DNA from: Antitrichia curtipendula | Taxonomy: Eukaryota; Streptophyta; Bryopsida; Hypnales; Leucodontaceae | Length of the DNA stretch: 64,000 nucleotides | Assembly: GCA_951230915.1 (NCBI GenBank) | Contig: OX579641.1 | Location: 18,144,254 to 18,208,253 of the forward strand | Direction: 5' to 3' | Shown here: positions 11,977-23,879 of the stretch, one piece after another | Layout: each line of letters begins with the position of its first letter | Numbering within the stretch: the first letter of the stretch is position 1 | The notes under the pieces: generated by a model | Seen by the model: the letters and a program-made list of their open reading frames with translations, nothing else | Databases searched by the model: none | Told to the model about the DNA's origin: nothing | Translations under genes and position numbers: made by a program

Positions 11977-11984
11977 GATGCACT
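11977..11984. repeat. Target-site duplication of hAT1, left
   Basis: GATGCACT directly precedes the CAGGG end of hAT1 and is repeated exactly at 33221-33228. Eight base pairs is the diagnostic duplication length of the hAT superfamily. Confidence 0.96.
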
Positions 11985-11994
11985 CAGGGTTGAC

Positions 11995-12330
11995 AGGACG
12001 TCCGGTGGACGTGGACGCTGACCCCCGGACGTCTTTTGACATCCCTAGATGGGCCGTCCGATCGGTCGGATTGTCCGCGTAGTCGGGAGGCTCACAGACG
12101 GGATCTCGGAGACGGGCCCTCGGGCGAACAGGGCGTCGGGCGAACAGGGCGTCGGGGGAACAGGGCGTCGGGCTCGCGGACGAGATCGCGCGGTCGGATC
12201 TTGCGGACGGGATCGTGCGGACGTGATTGCGTGGACAGGCACGTGCGGACGGGACGTCCGCACGATCTGCCCGTCCGATTCTGGGCCGTCCGATTTGCCT
12301 GGTCCGCCTTCGGACGCCATAAATAGCGCG
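11995..12330. repeat. hAT1 left subterminal CGGAC/GTCCG island
   Basis: Starting directly inside the TIR, this CpG-rich stretch contains many GTCCG and CGGAC units in both orientations (GGACGTCCG, GGACGTGGACG, GGGCGAACAGGGCGTCG three times). By position it should hold transposase-binding sites. It differs from the hAT2 copy (38185-38580) by indels and CpG changes, although the neighbouring genes are nearly identical. Confidence 0.75.
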
Positions 12331-12600
12331 GCGGACAGCTCATTCCTCACAATCATTTCCCTTGCGGAGTGGGTGATCCAGTGCCTCTCAGTGGCTCTGT
12401 GCACCCCTTTCGTTTTGGTGCGTGAACGATTGTGCTCGGATACTGAATTGCACCAATTTATTTTGGTGATTACTTGGTTTTGAAGGCCTTGTTAACAACT
12501 TCACCTCATTTCATTGGCAAGTGTCAAACATTTTGTTAAGTTGTTCTAAAGATTCATGTGAACTTTGTCATCAAATCATTTCATTTTAATCAAGGTTATC

Positions 12601-13698
12601 ATGCCTCGCAATAGTAGTTCAAGGTCCAGTAACAAAGGCAAATCCCAGGACATGAACTGGGAAGATTGGGCAAATCCAATGTGTGTAGCTGAACCTAGAT
12701 GGGAAGAAGAGCCCAAGAAGGTTTGGGACTGCACAATGTGCAAAAAGTACGTCAAAATGACGCACCTCTCCAAAATGTGGTCACAAGAAAGAGCAGACAA
12801 ACAAGTTCGACGCTGGGAAGGACAAATTTCCACGTGCGAGAGCCAACACTTTGTGCACCGATACGAGGAAGTAACGCGGTGCGCTGAGCTGCCTGATTCC
12901 AAACCAAATGTTATGAATTATTCCAACATAGCCATGGTTTGGGCAGAGATTGTACTCCACAAAGATGTAGACTGGTGCACAATTTACGGGAAAAATGTTG
13001 ACAATATGAAGCGCACTGACGCTGTTATTTATACGAGTTGGACTCAACCGAGCGATTGTATGTGAATGTGGTCCAATCGAGGGCAGTTTGGATTTCCGCC
13101 GATTGTATTGCCGGATGCTGAGGATGAATGGTCGGACGACGATGATGTAGAAGACGATCCAGCACCCATAACATTTACAGTGGGACATGAGCGTCAAGAA
13201 GCTCGGGAAGACATCGAGTTCAATCAACAAATGCAAAAAGCTATGCGTAGAAGCATGGAGGATCGGGGTCAACAACACGGGCATGATAGGTCCTACCAAC
13301 ATGATCGTACTGCATCTGGTTCACAAGATGGTCAAAGGGTCTTACACTACGCTAACAACCCCCAAGGTACTTATTACAACCCAGAAAGAAGCCATCAAAC
13401 CACACATGATTTTGGATCTAGCCAAGGAGGCTCCCAATACTTGTCTGGATCTACTACGGGTGGTTCATATGAGTGTCACACAGGCTCTCGTCATGTTGAA
13501 CCAAGGCAAGGAAGGTTTCAACACCGTGATGTAGTTCCTCCTCCAACTTTTGGAGGTCCTTACTATGGAAATCCCAATCAAGGAGCTACGCCAAGCGACT
13601 ATGGATGCACTTGGGGCGGAGGACCATATCTTGGCACTTATGGATCCAGTTCCACACCACCAAAACGTAGAGATGACATCCATTCAGATTCCGAGTAA
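12601..13698 (+). pseudogene. hAT accessory gene A (low-complexity protein), copy 1, nonsense at 13063
   Basis: The 365-codon frame starts at ATG 12601. The N-terminal part (about residues 1-150) has a WDCTMCKKYVKMTHLSKMW motif and a later CESQHFVHR, which suggests a metal-binding fold. The same module begins the RING gene at the other end of the element. The C-terminal part is acidic (DDDDVEDD), then rich in Gly, Ser, Gln, Tyr and His, and ends in a basic PPKRRDD. A TGA at 13063-13065 interrupts it; hAT2 has CGA at the equivalent site, so this is a C-to-T change at a CpG. I do not recognise the family. A DNA-binding or assembly role is only a guess. Confidence 0.7.
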
Positions 13699-13980
13699 AG
13701 TAGGTAGAGCTATTTTAGTCGTTGTCTCACAATCGAGTGGGCCTTGGAATCATTTGTTATTGGATTATGGAGTGTGGCAATCATAGTACAAACATATCGG
13801 CATCTCGGTGAATAGCATTTACGATTTTACGTACTAAAATATTTTGATGTAAATATATTTTATTAAAATGTATTTGGTCGTTAGTACTTGGTATCATCAT
13901 AGCGATATCGTTCAAGTATCAACTGTATTGCTTTTCAATATAAAAAATATTTGCGTACAATGAAATTCTATTATCATTAT

Positions 13981-14919
13981 CCCCTAATCGTTTTTGACTA
14001 TGTTTTCACCAAAAACGCTCCCAAACTGCCATTTCTAATACTAGTGTCAAATTTCAGAAATAAAACATTCTTGGACGCATGTAACCATAGGATCTTGTAG
14101 TAAACTTGTTTAAGAAGATGTGGAAAAATTTCAGAATTTCCCACCATGTGGATTGCAAGATAATAGTGTTTGAATTGACAAAAATCCTTTTTTTGTCCCT
14201 GCGAAAAAACGGGCAGCTGCCCTTCACAAGGTCACATTCATATGAAAAAATGTCCAAAATGGTGGTTACTCTTTGGATTTATTCTTGAAGGCAAGTTGGC
14301 TACATGCTTGAAAATTTTCAGATCATTTGGAATAGTACAACATATAGGAAAAAAATAGTCAGTAGGAAGAGGTAGAGAATGATTCAAAACACTAAATTGT
14401 GAAGAATTTATTTATGGAATTGAAAAATGCCAATCCAACGGTTGTAATGTTGTAATAAACAATCTACACCCAATGTTTTTATTTTTTTATTTTTTTTCAA
14501 AAATAATGAAAATTGAGTTAAATAAAAGACTTCAAAGTTTATTTTAGAGTTGAAATTCCATAACTACCCTTAAACTAAGAATCCTCATAACTTTTGCCTC
14601 ATAGATCTAAATGAAATGATTCAAAGCTTTCCATGTACATATAAATCTAAAGAACCAATTTCAATTTTTATTTTCTTAAAAAGTGATTATTGAAGAAGTT
14701 TTTTTGCTGCCCGTACTGCCCGCCAAGGACTGAAAACGACATATCATGCAATAACTTTTTAACCATGTAGTCTAAATGTATGAAAATTGTTGGGCCTTAA
14801 AGCTACTCCTCGGGCACGTGTTGTATGAAAATTTCAAAGAAAAAAAATATAAATTTCATTTGTAGTGAGCTGCCCAAAATCGCTATGTTGTCAAAAAAAC
14901 CACTTTGGTCTTTTAGGGG
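13981..14919. mobile_element. TTAT-flanked 939-bp non-autonomous element, copy 2 (in hAT1)
   Basis: It starts CCCCTAATCG and ends CTTTTAGGGG. It is flanked by the direct repeat TTAT (13977-13980 and 14920-14923), which is not palindromic and so confirms a true 4-bp duplication. It is clearly homologous along its length to 10881-11815. The same insertion is present in hAT2, so it preceded the split of the two hAT copies. It is non-coding. The remaining intervals 13699-13976 and 14924-15015 show nothing recognisable. Confidence 0.78.
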
Positions 14920-15015
14920 TTATATGTGTTCAACATTGATTATATAATTTTGAACCCAACCAGACCAAACTAACATCCATCAACAATAATTGTTGCATTG
15001 CACTTCTCATTCAAG

Positions 15016-15498
15016 GATTTCAAGCAAAACATATGATGAATGCATAAATAGATGGTAGACATTGGACATTGGAAGTTTCAAAACACACAAACATTTCAAA
15101 ACTTGAAATGAATTATAAGGGTGCATATATATTGGCATACATTGATGGTGCATATATAAATAGAAAATCCTTGCACACAATCATGCAAATTTATATACTC
15201 GCCTCTACATTTACCTAATACTTTTATAGTTCTATCACTTCTATGTCGTCCAAGCAAAAAGATTTCAAGCAAAACATATGATGAATGCATAAATAGATGG
15301 TAGACATTGGACATTGGAAGTTTCAAAACACACAAACATTTCAAAACTTTATATGAATTATAAGGGTGCATATATATTGGCATACATTGATGGTGCATAT
15401 ATATACTAGAAAATCCTTGCACACAATCATGCAAATTTATGTACTCGCCTCTACATTTAACTAATACTTTTATAGTTCTATCACTTCTATGTCGTCCA
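15016..15498. repeat. Tandem duplication, unit about 245 bp, at the 3' end of the kinase gene
   Basis: Unit 1 begins GATTTCAAGCAAAACATATG at 15016 and unit 2 begins identically at 15261. Both end in CTATGTCGTCCA. The units differ at a few positions. The second unit abuts the stop codon of the kinase-like gene (15514, - strand), so the duplication lies in its 3' untranslated region. The same pair is present in hAT2 (41257-41739). Confidence 0.85.
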
Positions 15499-15513
15499 CT
15501 AACACCATAGACA

Positions 15514-17006
15514 CTAATATGAGTGGCGGAAGTGTTCATCCGGAATAGGCCAGTTGTAATTATTGGTAAATCGATGGATGATTTCGGACAAGCTACCGCG
15601 AGAATCAATCACCGAATCACAAAGGCGCTCCAAGTAAAGGTGAAAAATCCTTGCCAAATCCTCATGGCTAAATCTTGTATGTCCTTCATTTTCCCGATGT
15701 AAGCTCACGTAGTCCGTCGACATGCAACCATTGTTGATGGCTTGAGCTATTCGACCAACCGCATATTCCTCCGATTTACGTGATAAATCCGGTATCATTG
15801 ACACATCCGCATCTCTTCGGTGCAAGTATGCAATAGAAGGGTCCACCCACCACCTCTTTTTCAAGGTCTCAGTCCGCTCACTCTGAGAGGTGAACGTGTA
15901 CAAGGACTTCATTGGTTCATTACGTAAAGTAGTCATGCCCCAATCGCAAACTCCAATGTAAACACGTGACTCATCATTGGGAAAGTGAAACATAATGTTG
16001 TCCAGTGAAAGATCATTGTGCAAATGTCCAGCGCTGTGCACTGCATTCATGAGGTGCACCAGTGCCCATGCAAGCCCTGTGCGCTTCTTCCTCCAACGAC
16101 CAAGAAAAAAAGCTTTGGTCACCTCTTCCGGGGTTGGTTGAGAATAAGCCAACCAAATGCCAATGTTATCGGGATATTCCTTATCCAATTTTAACATTTG
16201 CTTCAATATTCCGCCATTCCACCAATATGAATACCCTTCGTTTTGCGTTGCATGAACAGCAGAAAACCAGATAACTCCATCATGTGGAATTCTCACTGCC
16301 ATTGACTCGTTTTGGTGTTCCAACCTTGCGAGCGGAAGTCGTAAGCATTGTTGATGAGATACCTTCCCTGCAAACTCCCAAAATGTGGGTATCTCACGAC
16401 ATCCTTCAATTCGGACCTTCCGAATTGTTGCGTATCCACCCCTCAGGATTTGATCATCTTGTGGATTCACCCTTACTGTTTCCGGAAGCGCTAAGAGATG
16501 TCGTCGCCCACGTTGCAACTCCACAACTCCCTCATCACTATTCCACCAACCCATTGAACCTCGCCTATTTTGATTCTTTGCAAAAGGGGCGCACTGGCGA
16601 ACAAACAAGTCTGCCCTCAAAATGACCTATTCAAAAGCGCCATCACCTACACGGTGTTGCTTCCCGTACTTCTCTAAGATCAGTAGATCACCTTTGCATT
16701 CCACAATGCATCATGGACCTTGTTCTTCAAAAATTGTTGCAAGCCCTTCTTCTCCATTTCATGAATCCAGTAGGGTACGTTTAAAGCATCCGTGAACTTC
16801 TGTGCCATATCTCCCTTGAATTTAGCTGGGCACTCATCTTCATACCTCGCATATTTGGTATACAACGATGCAGTGGTTTCCGACTCATAAAATTTGACAA
16901 TGCACTCAATGAGAAATGCTTTGCAAGCAAGAGAGGGAGCGTCCATACTCACCTCACTGTCCGGCTTCACTCGTTTGTCCTTTGCAGCCTTCTTTGATCT
17001 CGGCAT
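15514..17006 (-). CDS. Transposon-borne protein kinase-like gene (hAT1)
   Basis: Two exons are inferred: 17006-16692 (105 codons from MPRSKKAAKDKRV) and 16626-15514, joined in phase 0 over a 65-bp GT-AG intron, giving about 475 aa. The kinase fold is recognisable. There is a glycine-poor P-loop (LRGGYATIRKV), a candidate ATP lysine (FAGKV), a catalytic loop HNDLSLDN near residue 309 that keeps Asp and Asn, and CDWG in place of DFG near 330. The N-terminal region is basic and unrecognised. There is no signal peptide or membrane segment, so a nuclear or cytosolic enzyme is likely. Both hAT copies carry it unbroken and apparently identical. If the intron is not spliced, the first exon would end alone at 16680. 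Confidence 0.75.
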
Positions 17007-17209
17007 CGTGATGAAATCACGTTTAGAAGTGCACTTGCAATTTGTAATCCACAAGGCAATATACAATATGCCAAATGATCATACACGAAATGTAGAAAAA
17101 AAAGCAACAAGTATCCCCTAGAAATCACACTCTTATCTTCCCTTAGAAAGGAGCCAATGGAGGATAAACCACCAAGCTCTCCGCTCTCTCTTGCATGACA
17201 CAAGGGGGA

Positions 17210-17695
17210 AAATAAAAGTGAGGAGCGGATGGGCCGTCCGACTCTTTTATGCAAGGCGGACGCCTCGACCGTCCGCCTGATCGGACGGACCCGACGAGGT
17301 GGACGGATCATCGTCCGCCTCGTCAGGACCGTCCGATCAGGCGGACGCCACCTGTCCGACACATCGGACGGCCCCGATGAATCGGACGGCCGCCGTTCGC
17401 TCTGGGCCGTTCGACCCTAAAATCGAAGGCGGACGCCTCGCCCGTCCGCCTGATCGGGCGGACGAGACGACGCGGACGGACAGTCGTCCGCATCGTAAGG
17501 ACCGTCCGATCAGGTGGACGCCGCCCGTTCGACTCATTGGACGACCCTGATGTATCAGACAGCTGCCGTCCGCCCAGGGCCGTCTGACCTGGGCAATCCG
17601 CCTGATCGGACAGCTCCTCTCAAGTGGAGATCAAACTAAGAGATTTTTCGAGGTCGTCCGACCAGGCGGACGGCTGCATCATCTGACTCCTAAAA
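17210..17695. repeat. Internal CGGAC/GTCCG island 2 (hAT1)
   Basis: This is a CpG-rich array of GTCCG/CGGAC units in both orientations (CGTCCGCCTGATCGGACGG and variants repeated) upstream of the kinase gene. It resembles the subterminal islands. The hAT2 copy (43455-43915) differs by a missing block and many CpG transitions. It could be a promoter, a binding array, or the old end of a nested element. Confidence 0.7.
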
Positions 17696-17699
17696 CGAC

Positions 17700-19900
17700 C
17701 TCGACCAGCAAATAATGACAAGGATGGGAAAGACAAAAATCTCATCGACATTCACTTTCTTACTTAAAGAACTTGAATCATTAAATAGAACTCCAGCGTT
17801 TTTTAATGCAAAGATCTTCAATTTTATACACTAAGTCCTACATCCTAAACCCTATACCCTAAATCCTATACCCTAAACCCTATACCCTAAAACCTAAATC
17901 CTAAATTGTACTCTAAAGTTACAAATGTAAGAAATCATAACTAATTAAAAATATGAAAACAAATGCAAATTAAGTTCCTCAAGAAATATATAGACCATCT
18001 TCAATTAAGAACTTAACTTGAGGATTCTTGATTGGGTTTAGGTGTTTCTTGAATTCATAGCACGCACAAGTTCGCAAATAAAGCTTTGAAGTCAATTTTT
18101 TAATTTCTTATGTGAATATATTTTGTTAAACAAATTCAACAATAGACTTTTTATGTAACTTTATCAACACCATTGTCCCACATTAGTTGAATGAATTTAT
18201 ACCTCAAAGAATTCACCAATGTGCAATTGTGCATGGAATTTAAAAATTAAATGTTTACTTCTCTAGCTTTTCTAAATTGGGATGTTTGGTCATTCAACCC
18301 TTTGAGGAATATTCACGTACGTCTTTCACCTTGTGCATTTTAGCCAAAATTTAGGCAATTGAGTTATGAATAAATGATTAAATGTAAAATGTTTAATCCC
18401 TACTTTTTAGGCACCTTGGCACCTTGCTTAACTACATTTTTTTGCAATGAACCTTTTTAACTAAAAAAGGCTACTCTAGTGATGGTGAATGTTTAATTTT
18501 ATATGATAAACAATTGAGTTGAGAATCTAAAAATAAGATTTTAAAAAAGAAACACTTAGTTTTCACTCATTAAAAAATTGTTAGGTAGAAGTAGATTCAA
18601 GATCGAAGGAAAAATTAAATCATTAATGGCTCTAAGATAGTAAGATAGAATTGAAATATACTAATTTCCACTCTGAGATTATTCTAGCAAGGAATGTAGA
18701 CCTCATGAATTTTTTTTTTTGATTTTAACTCTTAGAATTCAATTCAAAAATGAATACTTCAAGTTATTTATTCTAAAAGATACCAAAAAAACTCAGAAAA
18801 TTACAAAAAATATTGAGGCCATAGGAGCCTGCCTAAAAATCTTACATCCATTTTGTCCCCCGATGGAACAATGGGACTTTAGAGAATTAGAGGTTAAACT
18901 CAAAAGAACTATACATTCATTTTTTAAAATTTGTGAAGTAGAAATTGATGCACTATTAAATGAAAAATAATACGCTAATAACTTTTGGAAGAATTGAAGA
19001 ATTGTTAATCCCAATGAAAAAAATATTCTAATAGACAATTAATATTCTTTGATATCAATTTTGAATAAAGAACTTTGAATTCTAGAGACATAAAACAACT
19101 CTATATGCTTTTTCTAACCTCATGATCCGCACTCCGCAAGACCGCAAGTCCGCAACATATAAGTTATATAACTCCAAATGATTTTTGACAACATTATTTG
19201 ACATTGAATGGGGCAATTTCTTATAAGTAGGTAATTACTAATTAGGTATCAATCTATACTATCATGACCAAAATGATTTTTTAATATTACATCAAAATAT
19301 TATCACACATCCATTTTCAAAATACACTTCTAATTTGGACAACATTTATATGAATGACATGAACCCGCAATCCTAAATCCTAAATCCTATATTAGAACTT
19401 TGCATACAAATATCTTAGAAGATCGTGACTTTGATGCAATAGTATTATATAAGTACATAGCAATTGTTTTTAGTTTCATGACATTAAGTCGGATTTGGCT
19501 TACTTCGACAAATTTCTTCATAAAACAATTATTTTAAAATTGAGATGTCTTACAATATATAGTAATATATGATTAAAATCCAAATAAATTTTTGAATATA
19601 ATTAAATCTACGATCTATCATCAAAAGTTTAGAAAAAAAAATTTAGAACTATAGGTAGCATTTCATTTTGATCTTTCAAGATGGTCATTTCAAAATATCA
19701 TTGAGATGTTTAATTTCAAGATTGCACCTAAAAATATGATGTGCACATTGAAGAATGAAGTTTGATGTCGGTGCCATGAGGAGTTCAATGTCTTTGAAGT
19801 ATTCACATTGGATGCTTGTTGTCATGAAGGCACACTCTTTGGAGATGACCTGGCCATTTCAAGAATCCTATGCTGCACTAAATGAGAAAAAAAACATGCA
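17700..19900. other. AT-rich non-coding spacer module of hAT1
   Basis: About 2.2 kb of strongly AT-rich DNA separates the kinase and transposase modules. It holds degenerate telomere-like units (17839-17899). A short open frame at 18719-18970 encodes 83 residues including CLKILHPFCPPMEQWDF; it has no known relative and is open in hAT2 too, but this is weak evidence. Nothing else is recognised. The equivalent is 43930-46115. Confidence 0.5.
17839..17899. repeat. Degenerate telomere-like CCCTAAA repeats
   Basis: The stretch alternates CCTAAACCCTATACCCTAAA units, close to the plant telomere repeat TTTAGGG read on the opposite strand. hAT2 has one unit fewer near 44060-44105. It is interstitial and short, so it is not a chromosome end. 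Confidence 0.65.
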
Positions 19901-19904
19901 CTGC

Positions 19905-20125
19905 CATGGTCCGATGGGTGGTCGGACCGTCCGCCCGTCGGACGGAGGTGACCAAGGCACGGACGAGCCACCAGGCGGACGGGCGGTCGGACCGTCCGCC
20001 CGTCGGACGGCGGTGACCAAGGCACGGACGGGCGGTCGGACCTTCCGCCCATCGGACGGATGTGACCAAGGCGCGGACGGGCCACGAGGCGAACGGGCGG
20101 ACGGGCGGACAGACGGTCTTCGCTA
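19905..20125. repeat. Internal CGGAC/GTCCG island 3 (hAT1)
   Basis: About three repeats of a unit like GGTCGGACCGTCCGCCCGTCGGACGG...GTGACCAAGGC, spaced roughly 55-60 bp, lie just downstream of the transposase gene. The unit contains an internal palindrome (CGGACCGTCCG). It is present with few changes in hAT2 (46118-46335). Confidence 0.7.
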
Positions 20126-20286
20126 GTTTTAAGGTATTTGAAAAAATAAAATTTTGATGGTGTGCACAACATGAATGAGCAAATTTGTATTACAAACTTA
20201 AAGTTCGAACAATGAATTGTCATAACATAATGTGTTTAGGGGAATAAACTAAACACCCAAGTTTACATCTTCTCAATCTTTATAAA

Positions 20287-23200
20287 CTATGGTTGATAGT
20301 CACTATCTCCTTTGACTTCAGCCCCGCTACTATGACCTGTTGTATCCCATCCGGAATCATCGTCACTGGATGAATTTTGCATACTATCTGATGAAGATTG
20401 TACAATCTTCCCTCCTTCTTCTTGTACTTGTTTCGATGTGCTTGATCTCACTGGTCTACCTAACTTATGATCCCTTTTGACTTTTAGTAGAGACTTTCCA
20501 ATACCTTCCTTAAGATCGTGGATTGGTTTCACCTTTCGCTTGGTTAGAGGCAGACTTGCATCAAGGGAGGTTCTACCTACATTTTGTTTTTTCAATGGAG
20601 AGATTGCAAAAGGCTCCATTATTCTTTTCCTCTTAGCTTTTTTGGACTTCTTCACCGCGGATGGACGTGCTTCCGAACCTCCTGGAATGTTGTTTTCTTT
20701 GCAGACAAAGCTTCCACTGTAGGGTTTGAAAATTTGATCGGAGAATGCTTTGCATGGCTAGAAAATCGACGAAACATAGACTCCAATGTTTGCACATCAT
20801 CGTTGTCTGATGAAACGGATGGATTGGGATTGGCTCCAGTATGCAATTCCTTCAAATTGCTCAAATGTTGTTCTTTGAACCGTGAGTCTCCAGGACCATT
20901 CAAAGTCGTGCTACCGCTTGTATATAGTACATGTCGAGGACCGCTACGTGATGGTAATTGAGGATCTCCCACGAGGTGCTTCATGTCTTTGGCGTTGCGG
21001 TGTGGCATTGGGCACACGGACTCCAATACACATGGATCTTGACTTCCCTCTATTCGAGGTGCTTAGGCATTTTGAATGCCGAAAAGTCCAATAGTTTCAC
21101 TTGTCAATGCCCTTGGTAATTCAGTATTTTGGTTGATCACATTTGTGTGGGACTTCACCCCACACTCTCTCATGTCTTCGTGTTGATCATTTTCTTCCGC
21201 TCCTACCGTTGTCATGGATGGACACTCGGGAATTCGAATCACTTCATCCATTTGGGGAGTTTCATCACCTATAACCATTTCTTTTTCTTCCTCCGCTACC
21301 TTCGCATGAGTATTTTCCCTATTTGCTAGAATGTTTTCAATATGCAACAACCCGGTTCCATCTAAGTATTTAGCTATGGAAGGTCCACCTTCGTCATATT
21401 CACAGTCGTCCTCATCCAACGGAAACTTGTAAGGGTCTTCACAATGATCTCCGATGTTTGCATCATAATGAGGTGGGCTTCGAAGCGGTTCATCATCAAA
21501 ATTGCGGATGCCGTGGTCATCTTCATCGTCCATGAGGGGATCAACTTCTTCACCGGATTCACCACCCTCGTCTTCCGATGAAGACAAGGCCGAATCCTCC
21601 GACTGGAGGTTCTCATCGTACCACTTCTTCTCGTCATTTTGCTTTGATGCACCGAGGACTTTGGAATTGGTATACACATATACCAAATCTTGTGCTCTTT
21701 GTGGCTTCAACTTGTTCCGATATTTGTTGTGAACAAAAGAATAGCTACTCCAATTTCGTTCACATGAAGACGATGATACCGGTTGGGCCAAAATTCTCTT
21801 GGCAATTGGAGCAATGAGCTTCCGCACGCGCCTTCAAAATCCCACCAAGCATGCGCCGACAATTGTTGTTCACCTGGATCCAACATGTTGTGAAACGGAG
21901 GTTCCCTATGGCGGAAGGCTACAAATTCCTTCACCACCTTTGCGTACTCTAATGGTGTACATATTTGCATCAAAACGTGCTTGCATGCAGCCATGGCATC
22001 GGTGTCGTCGGCTAATTCTTTGTCTTCAAGAAGGTAGGGATTCAAAAGTGCTCCTGCATAATGTAAATTGGTCTTCACCATATCAAGTCATTCGTAGAAC
22101 GCCTTCACCAACGGGATGGCTTTATCCAAAGCCAAACAAAAACGCTCTTTGTCTAAAGCAAGGACGTGCTTCTCTAGTTTCCTCATAATATGTAACACCT
22201 TGCCCATGCATGGTGTCTTCGCATCCAAATCACGAAGAGCATTGACAATTGGAGCTATCACATCTTCAAAATTTTGACAACGATGCCAAAAATGCCCACT
22301 TAGAATGGTCTTCTTTACCCGTTTGGATTCTAAACGAGTTTTGGATTTTCGCGAGTGTTTTCTAGCATATTCCTCCCATTGCGGGTCCGTCACAGTTTGT
22401 TGCAATTGTGCTTTCACCTTGAGCATACGTGCAACCGTGTTGTAATTCGAGGCAAATCTTGTTTCCACCGCCAACAACAAGTTGTACTGCGTCGAATATT
22501 TCCGAAATATTGCAAGCGGCATGTGCCTCTTCTTGAAGAATTTGACTATTTTTCGAGAATCTTTCACGACGTCATCAATCCATTGTTCGTTTGCCCAATC
22601 TTTTAGCAACAAATTCAAGGCATGCACCACGCAACCTTGGAAAAAAATGTGGAGATAGGTAGTAGATACCAAACTCTATGCTGCTGGATTTATAGCCGCA
22701 TTATCTGTACTCACCTGCACTACGTTTGCAGGGCCCACTTGTTCTATAAAACTCTCTAATATAGAAGCCAAATATGGAGCATCTTTAGTTTTCCCAGTTG
22801 TATCCACCGATCCTAGGAATTGCTCACCCGCGGATGACACAAGCATGGCATTTATCAATGGCCGATTCGAAACCGAGGTCCACCTATCAATAGACAATGT
22901 GGCTCTAAACTTCCTAATACTGGTTTCTGTCCGCTTACGGAGATTGACCTCTAAGTCTACCTTTGCTTGGTCAAGCAATTTATGACGTAGATCATGGTAT
23001 GATGGTGGGCTATAAGGTTGGTGAAACTCCGCCGTTTTCTTCACTGCTTCTTTGAAGGCTGGATTTCGGGCTACAGCAAATGGTATGTTTGCCGCATAAA
23101 AGAAATTGGCCCATATTGCATTCAAAATGCGTTTATTTGCTTTGTCGAATCCTTCTACTAGCCTACTCTGTCTTTGAGGCCTACTGCTTGATGTCCGCTG

Positions 23201-23602
23201 AGTTCCACGTCCACCTGATGCTTGTGTACTTGGATTTCCTTGGGAAGAACCACCAACATATTCCTCTGGTGCCGTGCATGAGTCTTCTTTGATAGAGTTC
23301 ATAGTGTCTCTCGCATTTGACATAGCACGAACAACCATAGGCATAGGTGTGTCGTTGCCATCCACATTGTGTGGAGTACCTCTTTGTGAAATCACTCCAT
23401 TGCAACGAACAAATAGACCTCGAACTTCAGATGTCATTTGAGTCCAAAGGTTGATTCCTTTGTCACGACTCCCCGATGTGCCTGCATATCCCAAATGACT
23501 AAACATACGGACCGGCTTCTTGGCAAATACCAATTTGCAAGCCTTGCATTGTACTTTTCCATTTGATAGGGTTTCGTACCAAAAAGACCAATCCTTGGTC
23601 AT
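20287..23602 (-). pseudogene. hAT transposase (BED, DUF659, hAT dimerisation), broken, hAT1
   Basis: It starts at ATG 23602. A BED-type finger (WSFWYETL...VQCKACKLVF...HLGYAG) is followed by a Ser/Gly/Gln-rich linker. DUF659 comes next (LSIDRWTSVSNRPLIN, FLGSVDTTGKTKDA, VVQVSTDNAAIN). Then comes the RNase H-like middle (CVVHALNLLLKDW, ETRFASNYN, LHYAGALLNP), then the C-terminal dimerisation motif (HAWWDFEG / KLIAPIAKRILAQPVSSSSCERNWS) and an acidic then basic tail (MKKSKKAKRKR). Lesions: in-frame TAG at 22673-22675, TGA at 22088-22090, a one-base-type frameshift near 21828, a stop at 21063, and a frame change near 20655. hAT2 shares all of these. It is not expected to make full-length transposase unless some breaks are unrecognised introns. 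Confidence 0.88.
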
Positions 23603-23879
23603 GGTGGCTGTTTTAGGCTCTGTGTATTGAAACCCTAAATTCAAAACATAATGATAACAATTGGGTAAAATTGTTCAAATGTTTATGCACAAAGCCTTGG
23701 AAAACAAGGCCCCCCTTTCCACTGAACTATGCATTACCAAGCAAGGGACACAACAAATTGCAGCGCCTAGCCCTTGGAAATCTTAACGTTCAGTTTTTTA
23801 GGAGTGTTTGCAAATGTCAATTTCAGGATTCTTATAGTCTTCATCTGTATGTGACCGTTGAATATGGAAAAATAAAAAT

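Larger units (their letters stand above)
8129..11984 (+). pseudogene. CACTA-B TNP2-type transposase, 5' part (pseudogene)
   Basis: This is a diverged paralogue of the CACTA-A transposase. The frame 8129-9205 matches the Transposase_21 core: EPLFQGSKSSKLQ, CPSCGKSRY, SLDGVNPHS, VWPVLMVFYNLPPYL, LIPGPKSP, DVFLQPLVHELKKLW. It begins with an Asn/Glu-rich acidic stretch and lacks the N-terminal CPC zinc motif. In-frame stops occur at 9203-9205 (TAG where Trp is expected) and 9227-9229 (TAA). A frameshift follows before 9454. Exon 1 ends at 9578 (donor GTATGT). An intron of about 2.4 kb follows, and exon 2 starts at 11948 after TTTGTGCAG. Only 37 nt of exon 2 are present before the hAT1 insertion. 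It is not functional as read. Confidence 0.85.

Noticed and set aside
12036..12483. Long Arg/Pro/Gly-rich open frames on both strands across the CGGAC islands (also 17229-17550, 38075-38722, 43490-43939, 23905-24183)
   Set aside because: They are translations of CpG-rich pentamer repeats. Frames are open on both strands at once, lack conserved ends and change between hAT1 and hAT2.
19755..20126. 123-aa open frame near hAT island 3
   Set aside because: Its second half is island repeat and its first half has no recognisable motif. Identity in hAT2 follows from overall element identity.
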